Shown: piece by piece, positions 12,391 to 25,500 of the stretch
How the letters are laid out: each line of letters begins with the position of its first letter
Numbering within the stretch: the first letter of the stretch is position 1
Source of the DNA: Chaetorhynchus papuensis
Taxonomy: Eukaryota > Chordata > Aves > Passeriformes > Rhipiduridae
Assembly: GCA_013396525.1 (NCBI GenBank)
Contig: VWYX01000381.1
Coordinates: 248,001 to 312,000, forward strand
Reading direction: 5' to 3'
DNA: 64,000 nucleotides
Program-made: the position numbers and the translations under genes
The notes under the pieces: model-generated
What the model was told of the DNA's origin: nothing
Databases searched by the model: none
What the model saw: only the letters and a program-made list of their open reading frames with translations

Positions 12391-15300
12391 ATGGTTCTGT
12401 ACACCTTACCCACAGAGGATATTAACCTGCAGAAATGCAAACATTATATTTTAATATAATTACAACTGATAAACTGTGAAACATTAGGATCTAGAACTTT
12501 ATAAATCACCCTAAACTTCTTAAGCCTTCCTTCAAAATAGGCTGATTTGAGAAACTTCCTTAAGAGCTCCCAGAACATTTTTAGTAACTAAAACTGCATC
12601 TTTTTCTAAATTCTCTGTGATAAAATACTCATAAAGAACTGTAACATCCATGCCATTCATCAACAGTACTTGGGCGGAGCTGGAACCAATTTCAGCCCAA
12701 GTATTCTATCTGAGCTATGGCCTAGAAATCAGAAAATAGTCAAAAGAAAATTTCTCATACCAATGGCCATAAATTACAAGCATAACAGGTCTGTAACATG
12801 AAACAAAAGTTATAATCATGGAAACAAGCCCAGTATCTACATAACTTACAAAGTCCACATTTTATTCTGACAATTAAGAGTGTTCATTAAAAATAGACAG
12901 AAAAAACCCCACTTCTCCACAATAAAATCATTGAAGTTTAATTTAGACCCTGCACAGATAAGGAACTGCTCTTCAGATGCACATGGACTTTCAAAATCAA
13001 ATTTATTCTGGCAACAAAACAATAATACCTCTACAAGTCAATACTCCTCTTGGGCTTTTTCTGGAGCAAAGTAAAAATAAAACATGTTGCCAGTAAAAAT
13101 CTAGTTGTCCTATTTTGGTTTTGAACAGACTTCATAGCATCACGGATGCAAAGCAAATGTACAGCATGTGTGAAAGAGATGAAAACAGAAAAGGGGACAG
13201 AAAGGTGTAATATGGAACAGGAGAGAGATGCAGCCCAAGTGGGGCATTACAGAAGAAATGAACTTCAGCTCTGAAAGAGCTGAGAATAACAGAATGCTCA
13301 AAAATAACAGACAGAAAATTATGAAGGAATGTAGTGAAAGGATACAAATACAGATCAGTTCATACAGTTTGGTCTTATTAAACCGTAAGAGTAATTTAGT
13401 GCCATCATACGCTTTCCACCTTGACGAGTTCCTCCCCACCCCCACCCAAGCCCACAGCTTTGCACTGCTTGCTCATTACCAAGGCCAATGGTAATGCTCA
13501 TTTCTGCTCAAATTTCAGGAGAGCATCCAAAACTGGAAAACGAAGAGGTGAGTAAAGCTTGTGTTTAATAAATTTCATGCAGACGGTAATCAGGATTTTT
13601 ACTGTCTCGAAAATATTTATTAACATCTCAACAGGTGAAAAATAAGAAGTCCTTGAAATAGAGCATCATATCAGTATATAAAATGAAGCAGGATGAAAAG
13701 AATGCACTCTCATATTTACCAGAGATAATTGCATTGAAAATATATTGCAGCTGCACCATAAACCCATGTATAAGAATTATGCCCTTCCAAATGGAGTGGA
13801 TTAAGTAAACCATCTCTTTCCTGAACTAGGAAACTGAGATAAGGACTCATCTAAATGAAGGTGTATGACTTTGGCTGTCTTTTGTTCGCCTAAGTTAGCG
13901 TCGCCACTAAAGCCATGAAAGCCAGCTAAATAGTTATGAGCAGAGAGATGCAAAATATAACCTAAATTTACATGCTGGCCTGAAAATACGAGTCCTTTTG
14001 GCAGCTTTTACATATTATTAATATGTTATCATACAATAGCTAAGTAGAATTTCTCAATATAGAGCATTACGTAAACCTGCGATGATTCAGTTTCCATCAG
14101 TACCATCCCATGTTGCAATAGACCATGCAATGATAAAAGAAAATGAAGGAAAATGATCATGTGTCTCAAGAATCTTAGTCAAAAATAACTTCTTTCAAAC
14201 ATCCCACCAGTTGCTGAGAAGGCAAAGATGGCTGACTCTTCGCTGAATCACTGCCTTCAAAGGAGAGCAGGGGAGATTTTGGGTCATTTGTGAGTTTTAA
14301 TTCATGATGTTAATGGTTAATGACCTAATTTTTGAATACTTTACACCTGGATAAAGGTATACATGGACAGCTACAGACTTACAGGTCTACAAGTCTACAA
14401 TTACCATACTGAACTAGGTAGTTTGCACTTCATTTTTTCTTTTTGGTGAGATACATCCTACATTTTTTGAGGTTATATCATTATTTTTGCACTAATATGT
14501 GAATCCAAAAATGTAGACTGCCCATGAGAGAACATAGATAGTTTCTAACATACACTTGTAAATGCCAGGAGATACTTTAGGATCAATAGTGCTACAGTGC
14601 TATATAATCAAAGTAATAAAAAAAAAATCATGCTATCTTGGCCCCTGCATAAGGGGGAATACCACTTTTTTCCTTTACTATATACATATCACCTGCAAAT
14701 ATTTCTTTCATATTTCTCTCTCCTTATGGGTCTCTCTCCCGCCTCTTTTCAACACCCACCATTCACCCTTTCATACTTACACCTTAAGGAAAACACTTTT
14801 GCAAAAGCAGAACTCCATTTTCTTTAGTAACAGCAATGTTAACTCCCTCGGTACTCTAGAATATATGTAATTTTTGTCTTCAGTAAATGCATATTTAATT
14901 CCTCCCACCTCTCACTTGGCATATCATCAATAACTTCCTGCAACTGGCTGCAGATTTACCCGTTTTTATTATCTTTAGAGTCAACAGATGTTGCATAGGC
15001 TATAAATGACCCAGGTTTTATGTATCTCAGATACTTTGAAGGAGAGAAAAATGAACCTTGTGTTACACAGAGTGTTTCCGTAGACAAGTTGAACAACTGC
15101 AAAATTTTAAAACCTCTAGAAATATATCTTATCTCCTACAGCAAAGCCCTTTTGAAATTTAGAGATCAGCCTATGGCAGAAATCTGCCCAGTCTGCCAGA
15201 ATTCTTGCCAATTCTTCTAGCAATAATAAAACTTAGCAACAGTACTAAAAAGATGGGCAAGGAAAGAATGTTGTTTGAAAGCCAAACTGAACCTAAGAGT

Positions 15301-17249
15301 GCTCATATTCCAAACACTTGCATTTGAAGTTAGCCTGCACAGATGCCTGTCTTTTGACCTTTCAACTGAAACAGTATTTAACCATAACAGAGACTGATGA
15401 CATTTGCCTCTGATGATTCTTTCATACCTTCTATTATGTACAATTTGGATAGTGAAATTGAAAAAAGAAGTTTTAAAGCCTTTCTCATCCCCTCTACAAC
15501 ATTCACTGCAATTTGATAAAAAGCTATCTAGATACAAATTGATAAGCTATTCCTCTCACCCTTAGCACTTAATGTGATGTTTAGCTGTACCTGCACTAAC
15601 AAGAACAGAAGGCAGCTGAAGGAAATGTCTCATCCCTCCCAGCCTACCCCACATGAGCTGCTCCACAGTGCTCACCACAGCCTCCAAACCTGACACATCA
15701 CACACTCAAATCATTGCCCAGCTACGAACACCAGTGGAAGGGAATTAGAGCAGCTTCCCTGCACAGCTGCTCCTCAAACACAGAAGAAAAGGGAAGAATC
15801 GCCTAAAGCACACTCCAGAACTGCCTTTACACAGCTGTGGCACAGACCTTTTCTGCTACCTGTAAAAGTTCTCTGGCAACATAAATGAACAGTACGATCT
15901 ATTGCTACTTTCATGTACACTGACCACAATTTTCTACAAAAAACACATAGTGTTAAAATTAGGAAGCTCATGCATGTATGAAGATGGAAAATTACTACAG
16001 ATTAAGGTTTCACAAAAATGTACTTGTCTTCTCAAAATGACTAAATATCAGCATCAACAGAAAGTGAAGCCATTGTTTTTATTCTATTATTTCGAAATGG
16101 ATGAAAATGAAAAGCTAAGTCTTCTCAAATACAGTACTGATGACACATTTGAGTTCTACTATCATTAATGTCACAGAGACACGAAATTAAAAATCAGTAT
16201 CTGCTGTAGCCAAGTTCAAAGTAATGAGTTAAATGCTACAAATATAAATCCCTTTTTTTTAAAGTCTGCATATCCAAGCAAGTCTTTCAATCATTAAAGG
16301 CACAAATTGTTAACAAATGAGTGAAAACATTTAATTTAGCGAGTAACTGTTATTAAATAAATAATGCCGATATTTCCTTTGTAGAATTTCATAATTATCT
16401 ATGAGCCAGTTATTGTTACCTACATCTGTCAGCCAATTGTATCTAATAATTAAAACAAAAGAGTTGAATGGACAAAAAATGTGCTCCTTGAAGAATAAAA
16501 TATGTTTAACAATTTAATACTTAAAATAAAATTGAGAAAACATACCAATTCATTGTGCACTCATATGATTTTATCATAATTTTTATTACAGTTCTAATTC
16601 TAAATAATATTTAGTCTCATAACAGATTTTTCTCAAGCCTTACAAAGCATAATTTGTGAAATTTACTGCTGATAGTTCTGAATAATTTCAAGATAGGAAA
16701 GAAACAATCTTCTCTAAAAGAAACATTAATATTGTTTAAATTAAACACCTTTTCCTTCAGGAGAAAAAGAACTAGGGAAAACCCAATTTCTCAGTAGCAT
16801 ATACTAAACTTTCTAACAGGAACCCAATCCTGAAGAAATTATTACAATGCACCACAATTAAGATTCACATTTTTCCAACATCCAGAAAGTGCATTTTGCC
16901 AAGCAAAAAGAAAACAAACAAACAAAAAAATCAAAACCTGAAAATAACTCCAGCAGAAAATTAAATGAAGATTATCAAGGGTCTTCAAAATTAATGATAT
17001 TGATAAACTCAAAACTATTTATCATTGAAACACTGAAAATCAAGAAGCAGCAGCAGCAAAGAGTCTTGACTGGAAACATAACAACGCATGCAAGTCTAAT
17101 ACGTAAAATTTATTACTGTCAAATACACATCTCTGGGATATCCCAGCAAGCAGTATACGATCTCTATCAACAGATCCTAAGAGATAAGGTGCTAGACGAG
17201 CTGTGGTCTTGGCTATCAGCTTCCAGGACTTGATTTTGCCCTCAGGTTA
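12391..17249. other. Intronic sequence without recognised genes
   Basis: AT-rich intron with only short, featureless open frames. No splice-bounded exon, RNA gene or mobile element was recognised. Confidence 0.6.
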
Positions 17250-17250
17250 G

Positions 17251-17289
17251 CCAAGCTCCTGCCAAGCTCCTGCCAAGCTCCAAGCTCCT
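17251..17289. repeat. Short tandem repeat, 11-bp unit
   Basis: The unit ccaagctcctg occurs twice in full (17251-17261 and 17262-17272), followed by the partial units ccaagctc and caagctcct. It is a small GC-rich minisatellite-like tract in otherwise AT-rich intron. Confidence 0.85.
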
Positions 17290-17760
17290 TCCAACACAGG
17301 GTGCTATGCCCAACGCATGGACAACCTGGAAAGCAGAAGCTCCACGGAGCAACAGTTTATGGTTTAGCAATATAATGAGCTAAAGTATTGTGAGTACTGT
17401 TACGTCCGATAATCCTCACTCTCTGCTTCTTCTCCATTAACTATAAAATAACTCCTGGAACTCATGGAAACATTTAGCAACCACTGCTTCCCACAGCAAC
17501 GGAAACACGCACTGCATGGCGCAGCAACTCTGGGTTGTGAACCTGCCATCTGACAGTTTCAGTCAGTGCTTTTTCGGGCTTGGAATGGAAGAGGGTGACT
17601 GACTGTTCATAGAATCCCTTTTCTCCGCCTACAGCATCCCATGTACCTCCACCATAATTGCCCCTCAGCCATTTTAAGCTCATTTATAGGGGGTGGCCAC
17701 TGACAGCTGACTGACCTCTCCACCCTCGCCCTATCACAGGAGCCATGTATTTCTTCATTG

Positions 17761-17778
17761 GCTAATCCTGGGATTAGC
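17761..17778. promoter_or_regulatory. Perfect inverted repeat with paired TAATCC sites
   Basis: gctaatcc, a 2-bp spacer and ggattagc form a perfect 8-bp inverted repeat. Each arm contains TAATCC, the core bound by K50 homeodomain proteins of the OTX/CRX/PITX type. An ATTGG (inverted CCAAT) lies directly before it. That it acts as an enhancer or binding site is inference, and short palindromes of this length also occur by chance. Confidence 0.3.
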
Positions 17779-20700
17779 AAGTAATGGATTTACCAAACAC
17801 TACATAACTATGTCTCTGGCACAAGAATCCCAACAGAGCGCTACTGATGGACAGCAGCCTGACCCCCTGGGTAGTTAATGACCCCAAAAACCATGCAACG
17901 ACAGAAGTCATAAGTTCTACCTACTGAGAAAAACAACAAGCCCATGACCATTCTATCAAGTAAAACTTTAGATTCACTTAATTAATTTTATGACCTTCTT
18001 TGCCATTTTATTTGCAAATTAAGTATGTGAAAAAGGACTTTTTTGTTAGAAAAAAATACACAAGGAAAGCATTGCAAGATGAACATTTGTAGAAACTCAT
18101 GAAGTCTTGGGTACTTTGGGTACAGCTGCAAATTACTTTTTGTGTGTTGGACCCTCTAAAAAAAAACAACACAGGTTAAAATAAGAGAAAAATCAGAAAC
18201 AGCCAGTCAGGGAAAAGTTAAAAGTCCTAAATTCAGAATTACATCACACAGAGACACATGTGATGCACCTTGCTTCCATGGCTGGAAATGGCCAGCAAGT
18301 AAAGAGCAGTAACAGTTGCTCTAGGATATTGGCTCCCCAAAATCAACTTTCACTAGAGCAGCCAGAGGCACCGGTAACCAGTCAGTCTCAGTTAAGTTTG
18401 GCTTGTCTGCAATGCCCATTAGAAGAGGAAGCAGTTTGGTTTTGTATGCTTGTGTACTTACTGGATTGCTGAAATGGTGAGAAAGTGGCAAACAGAAAGC
18501 ATCAGAAGTGCTGTAAGGTCTAACTACTCCAAAAGCATCAGCAAGACACAGCAGCACACTGGGGTCAACACTGGTCAGTCATTCTCAGTACAAAAAACTT
18601 TTTCCAAGGCTTGAGAGCCTGAAATACTGGAAAATTCCTGCTAATGAGCATCTTAAATGAACATGGCTGTCTCAGTACTTGCATCACAGAATACCTGCAA
18701 CATGGCAGAATGGACACAGCTCGGTGACAGCCACTGCAAATTGCTGCTTAAAGCAGGACTCCTCCCACCATGTGAACCCAATTACATCACTCCTTTATAT
18801 CTCTTTCTGTTTTCTGATCCAATTAAAGTCATTGCAAGTAATTAAAAAGGCAGGATTAGCTGACTGCATTTCAGGAGAAATTACACAGATCACATTTGTA
18901 AATAAAATGTCTTTTTAGGACTAGCTGAACTAGAGGATCCTGGCAGAGGCTCGTGTTAGCACTGAACTTTGAGAGGCAGAGTCGCCCATCAGATTGGCAG
19001 CCCTGGGTCCTCCTGCGATGGCCAGCACAGCCACCTGCAGGCTGCTGGGACAGCTCCCATGGACCTCAGCTCCTCTGCTCTCTGAAAGCAAGCACTGAAG
19101 AGGCAATAAAGCTCTAGGACTACAAGAGTACAAGTACTCCAGATTTAACACAACTTCCATTTGACTTACACAGACGATCTAACAGTGAAAAGTGTAGTCT
19201 CTGCAAGGCAGTGACTTCTTAAAAAATCCATGTATTTATGCTATCATAAATGAGAATTAAAAATTAAATGCATTTTATAAGACATTTCAGTAACTGCTTA
19301 GAAGCAGCTATTGCTTCCTATTTAAAGAAAAAATATATTTTGATTATGTCATATTATGTTATGAAATAATTTCAGAGGGAAAAGCAAGTAAGGCCTATTT
19401 GTCACAAATTGGATGAAAACTGGACTTCAAAATGTCAAACCTTCCCAGAAAGCAACAATTCCAAGTTTCATCTAACTCTCCTGAAGATTCATTTTCAACC
19501 ACAAAGTTAATTATGTTTGATCTGAATTCAGTGAGCAGCGTTAGGGATCAAGGCAAATTGCTGGAGTAAGGGGAAATCAGACAGGTCTTCAAAGTCATTC
19601 TAGGTAAGACAGAGCACTCCTTAGCACAAGGCTTCAATAATAAAATTTTGTATTTGATAACAGGAAATAGGAAAATAATTCCATTGGCTCATTTAGAGAA
19701 TGCCAGTTTTCCATCATCTCATATACAAGTAGTGGCTTGTAAGAAGAAAGGAAAATAGAAGAGGGGTTGATGGGTGGGTATTTACAAATAATCACTCGAA
19801 GTTCATACACTACAAGAAATGACAGAAAAATTCTGTATGAAGTCTGTTGCAAGGGTAAAAATAATCAGAACACAATTCTCGTTTTAGAAGTAGAATGAGG
19901 TGAAAAAACTGAAATTGAGCATCAAAGGCCCTGAAGCAACTAAGGGAGGGATGTATGTGCGGACTGACAAAGGGAATCATTTAAAGTTAATAAAATACAC
20001 AAACCATCAAAAATACATTTCTGAGAAAAGAAAAAACAGGAAAAGAAAAAACCACCTCCTTGGTTCTTGATAAAGCAGAACATTTTAGACTGCTTCTCCA
20101 TGCTTCATGTCTTTGAGGAGTCTAAGTACTGTTTGCACACATATTCTTCATTCTACCTTCACTCTCCAAGTAACCACTCATGCTGCTGTGCGTCTCAGTC
20201 TCCCTCACCCTTTGCTGCAAGTAAAACTGGAAAATATGGTGCATAGTCAGGAAAGAGGAAGCAGAACATGGAGAGGGGGAGAGAAAACTTCAAAGGGAAG
20301 CATCATCAACAAGAGAGTTAAGAGCTAAAAACTGAGTCAGTCCTCAAGAAACCATGGCATAGTTCTACTGTTTTAAAATAACACTGGTATTCATGTTTTA
20401 CTGTGTTCTCTATTCCTGAACTTCTACAGAACCTTTGCTCCGCACTCCCCAGGTTTCCAGAGTCCTGAAAACTAAACGGGATCTATAAAGTTCAGGTTCT
20501 CAAACTCTATCATGATAATAACATCCAAAAACGTGGAAATACAGAAAAATAGGATGAGATTTTTCAATCCTACATTGCCACAAGAAGTTAGCAATACAGT
20601 CATGGAGGCATAGCACTGACTTTCCCTTTCCAGAAAATATGTAGCAGCTGAAACAGATCTTCAAAGGTATTTTTTGAAAAAACAGGGGCATGGTGTGAGG

Positions 20701-22423
20701 AGTGTGGGCCTGGTAACAAAGGATGCTATAGTATCCCCACTTTCAAGTGACATGATTTATGGAGAAAGGTTAAGGAGCTGTTTTTCAGCTACACTTCTTG
20801 CACTGCCTCCTCCTGAAAGTGATCGCTGCTGGCTCCCCTCCAGCGAGGGCTTGAGAGGAATAAACGATTCGCTGGTGAGGACTGCACAAAGAGCCTGCAG
20901 GCAGACAGACAGCATCTTAATGGGGAAAAAACTGCAGACCAGAGATTGCTCTCATGGAAGGGAAAACATACTGGAGACGCTGAAAGGACTTGAGAATTAC
21001 TGGGCACTGGAGGATTGAATTACAGGATTCTCCAATCCCGTTTCACACAGTGAGGACAGGGGAAAAAAGAACCCCAAATCTGCATACCCCTTCTATCAGC
21101 ACTCCAGTAAATCATAGATCGAAAAAACTTCCAAACCTCTCTTGTCAGAAGGATTTTGCTTTGAAAATGTGTTTAGAAATTGGTAACTACCTGACTCATC
21201 ACCACAGAAGAGATATTGCATGGTGTATTACTCTTCACCTGTTATCAACAGTGTCCTTTGAACCTGGTTTGAGACTACAGAGCACAACATAAATCTGACA
21301 CAGCTTTTTGGCCCTTCCTGCCAAGTACTTGCTCATACTCTGCAAAATTATGCAGACTATTAACCTTACATAAATTTTAAAAGTCTGGGTCTTCCCAAAG
21401 AACATGCAGAGGGCAGACTCAGAAATTCTTAATAGCAGTGACCAGGACCAAAACAGACAAGGAAAAATCATTAAAACCTCTACCTTAATTCAGGTACAGC
21501 AGTGCTGTGCAATTCCTGTACAAGAAAATGTACTGAAAAAAGTCCATGAAAAACAAAGGGTGCTGCAACACCTTAATAACTCTACAAAAGGTCTCTTGGA
21601 AGGAGAGACGTAAACCTTAAGTCTCTCTGCTTCATCATCATAGCTGATGATTTAAAACAAAGGGAAAGCACAGCTCTTTCTCGATTCAGAAATAAATTTA
21701 CCAGACAATCCTAAATATTTCAGTATGGAAACAACACATCAACCCTAAAAAACCTTTTCTTTATCTACAGCACAAGGTTCCTAGAAGATTCAAAAGTAGT
21801 TACTGTAAGATTTGTACTAAGTTAAATATTAATGTAAATATTTCTAGGAACTCTTAGCTTCTAGTTGTAATTTAATTATTTTATAGACTTACTTAATATG
21901 TTATTCCTTAATGTGCTTAAAATGTTTTGACTAGTTTAGTCAATGTTGAACAAAGAAAAAAGAGTGCAAATGATTTAAGAAAACTGTTCTTCATCTGGAA
22001 ACAGTTTTCCAACACACAGTGATAGGTTTTCTGCCCATCTGTTAAACCAGCCCCATCAAATTGTTTTGAGGACAAAAAAGGGGGATAGAAAAAAAAGACT
22101 CACAATATTCATCATGATTCACCCAGTATTTTTCACTAGCTTTGCCTACTAAAGTGTAACAAAGTTGATACTATATTCTATTCTTAATACATATTAAGTC
22201 CAGCTCTAGATCACAACTTTTCTTAGTGCACCATCCTGGCAATGAAGTGAAAGGTCTGCAGTATTTTTATGCCAAAAAAAAGCTGAAGTGCACAAAAGGG
22301 CTTCTGCTGGTGCAGCGTATCCCACTTCACTCCAGAGCTAACACAGGCTGACCTGTCAAAAATGCATTTACACCATAACGTGTATGCTGAAAGGAGCCTC
22401 TGGAAGAGCCTTGACAGCAGGAC
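17779..22423. other. Intronic sequence without recognised genes
   Basis: Mostly AT-rich. Somewhat more GC-rich patches lie near 18.9-19.1 kb and 20.8-20.95 kb, but they have no recognised domain, splice structure or repeat identity. Confidence 0.55.
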
Positions 22424-22574
22424 TCGTGCAGTGCAGCCCGGAGTGAAGGTGCGCAGGCAGCTCAGCACCGACAGGGCACGCGGCCGGGGCAGCGGCACAC
22501 AGCTCTGCGAGAGGCACCTGCCTGGAGCCCCGGCCAGGGCCCGGGCACGCACCGCCCCGCACACAGCGGGCTGG
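22424..22574. other. Orphan CpG-dense patch
   Basis: About 150 bp with well over a dozen CpG dinucleotides (for example gcacgcggccggggcagcgg), abruptly different from the AT-rich, CpG-poor sequence on both sides. Open frames cross it on both strands, which is expected where stop codons are rare because of high GC, and none shows a recognisable domain. It could be a small unmethylated promoter or enhancer, an alternative start of a non-coding transcript, or a patch of biased gene conversion. Confidence 0.5.
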
Positions 22575-25500
22575 CAATTAACAGGGATGCTGCCACACAG
22601 CACTGCATGGGCTGCTGCTCTGCAAAAGGCTATTATAAGCAAGCTGATCTTCAGCACAGCTCACACTGCAATCAAACTGCTCTGCCATGAATTAGTATTT
22701 CCCCAGTTTTCAGAGTAAACAAGCAAGCAAACAAACAAACTAAACAACAAATCCCCCAAACAAACTACTGAACAATACATGACATTTTGAAGCAGATACT
22801 GAATGTGTGCAACTTTCTCAAGTAGGTCAAATCATTCAGCATGGGACACTTGGCTACAGATAGTTGCCTGGTTCTGTAGATGAGCTATTTTTCTCTTAAT
22901 GGCAGTAACAGTAAATGAACTCAGTATGTTAAAAACAATGTCGCAGCAAGCGAAAATAATTCAAACCCAATTCAAATTACTCCAAAAATGACTGTATAGG
23001 TCTCATAAAATGAAAGTGCATTAAATAAGCAGAAAAGATCAATAAGACCAAGAAGCAACCAAGGAACAAAACTGCAGGTAATTGTCTGATGCTTCACCCC
23101 AATTCACTGCTTCTCCTCATACAGCAGGGCTCCTCTCCATGACTCCCTTACACCCTGTCCCAGCAAGCAGATAAACTGCCACTCTTGTTCTTCTCCCATT
23201 CTGTCAGTTTTAAAAATAGTGTTAATACTTATATTAGATGTGCTATATTTCTACTGGTTTATGACATGAAGCCCTAATTTTAAATTCATAAAGTAACAAT
23301 AGGTGCCTGGTGGATGGATGAAGGATGGAATTTTAAGGCAGCTTTTGACAGAAAGGGGATAGATTGTGCTGCAAAAACAGCTAATGAAGTATAAAAGAGT
23401 TTTTAAAATACAGAATAATGAAATCACAATAAAAATTAGAGGTGTCCAGGAAAAAAAATTTACTAAAATTTCTTCAACATACTATGATCACAGAAGACTT
23501 CCAGCTCAAATATGAAAATGGTTGGAAGGCTTACAGACTCTGCAGATCGTGGAACGGAATAAACTCTACAAAGAGAGAAAACAAAGATGAAACCATTCTT
23601 TTACAAGGGAAAGCTGCTCTGCCATTGACTCTTATCATTCTAGTTATTCAGGGTTTGTCTTTTGCTTTTTACCTTTTACTTGATTTTTTTTTATTAAAAT
23701 GTATTAAAAGGCCTACAGAATTCAATAGTGTTAACACATTTATGCTTCATCTGACAAGTAACCTTATGTAAAAAATCAAATGAGTTTATTACCTTTTATA
23801 AAACTTTTTCCATTAGTAGTTACAGAAAATCAGTTACAAAGAATGACAAAATGAATGTGCAAACTTTGCTAGCAAAATGGCTGTGGTCAATTCTTGTCTC
23901 AGAGTCCATGCAAAATTAATTACTTTAATTTTCTCATCCACACTTACAAAAATGTATTTAAAACCCTGACAGATACCATGGCAATCTCAATCCACAGCAT
24001 GCAGATCACACCAATAGCTATGTGCAATGTCAAAGGAACGCTATTACAATAGACATAAAGCAGAAGTTAATTGGCAAAACTTATTTCCAGGAGTACTGCT
24101 TAGATTTCTGGTAGTCCCTTTTACTTGTTATGTCCCATATTCAAAATTAATCTGTCATAAGCAAATGTTCAACCGGTCCAGGTTACGAGTCATTCCATTT
24201 ACTCCTTCTGAGCTCTGCCATAATGTCAGCCTTCTCCTATCCCTCTTTTGCTGGGTCTTCAGAGACCTCCAGGGAAAGGTAATAATTCAGAGACTTACTT
24301 GTATATAATATGACCATACTACAGATTTCAAGAAAGGGAAGATACTGGTCTGGTACCAGACCCTAAGTCTCTTGTGCTTCAGTTCCACATCAGTTTATGC
24401 TATCAGTTTTTATTCCAGCTGCCATTATTCCCTCCCTTCCACATCTCCCAGCCATGCCATCTCCTCCCCACCTCTGCACCCACACAAGCATTCTGCCGAA
24501 AATGACCCCAGCAGCTTTCAGCCACCGCTCAGTATCAGCTCCTCTCTGCTCCATAGACACCTATGCAAGGAACAAGCACCTGCAGAGATGCAAGGAGAAA
24601 AGAATCACAGGAGAACAATTTATATCACTTAACCAGAGATGGAAGACCGTCTTTAATCCACTGTGTCTAGGAAGCTTCATGTTAAAGCAATAAAAAACAG
24701 GACTCTGTAAAGTATTGGTTTGTACAGACATCAAGTTTTCACTATCTTACTCCATTAGTATCTATTCTGATTTCTATTTACTCAATAACTCATTAGTGCT
24801 AATTAGTACATGCCTACAACATATAAAGAAGTTAATGCACAAATCAGTTGTGGCAAAAGCACTCAAAAATTTCAAAGTAGAAATACAAATTCTTTAGAGA
24901 ACAGAGTTGAGCAGAATAACAAATTTGGGAAGAAAAAGTGTCAGATTACTTGGTATTGAAACAAGTACCTTCAGTAAGGATAAACTGTGTGTGGGAAAAG
25001 TTTTCAAATGGCAATTAGACAAGTTCAGATTATTCAGATAATACTTGTTATCAGCTTTTTTCAAATGTTCAATCACCACCCTTCACAAAAGAGCTTAGGT
25101 GGATCCTATGTATATTCATAGTAATTCACTTACTTAATTCAGCTATTTGCTCATGTTTTAGAGGAAGAGGGATTGATTACTTGGCATAGGAGAGGGATAA
25201 TGATAGTGTTTTACAAGCCAGTGAAGAGCAGCGGTCACTAAGCCCTGGAGCAGCCCCAGTCTGTGGAGCAATGATCAGCGCTCACTCCGCGTCAGGAGAG
25301 CCAAGCTCCCACAGCCTGTGCCCAGTCCTACACTCAGCACTGAGGCTTTACTTGCCCCCGTAGCTGTGCAGGTTATTAAATGATCCAAGTGCACAGATCT
25401 CATCATGATTAGGCCTCCTATGCTCCTAACTGCTCCTAGGAAACTATCCAATACTCATGTATCGATTCCAAGTATTGATCCAGTAAATTTTAGCATGCTG

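Noticed and set aside
22223..22718. Open frames of 118-144 codons on both strands around 22.2-22.7 kb
   Set aside because: They cross the CpG-dense patch, where stops are rare for compositional reasons. The two strands overlap and neither product has recognisable features.
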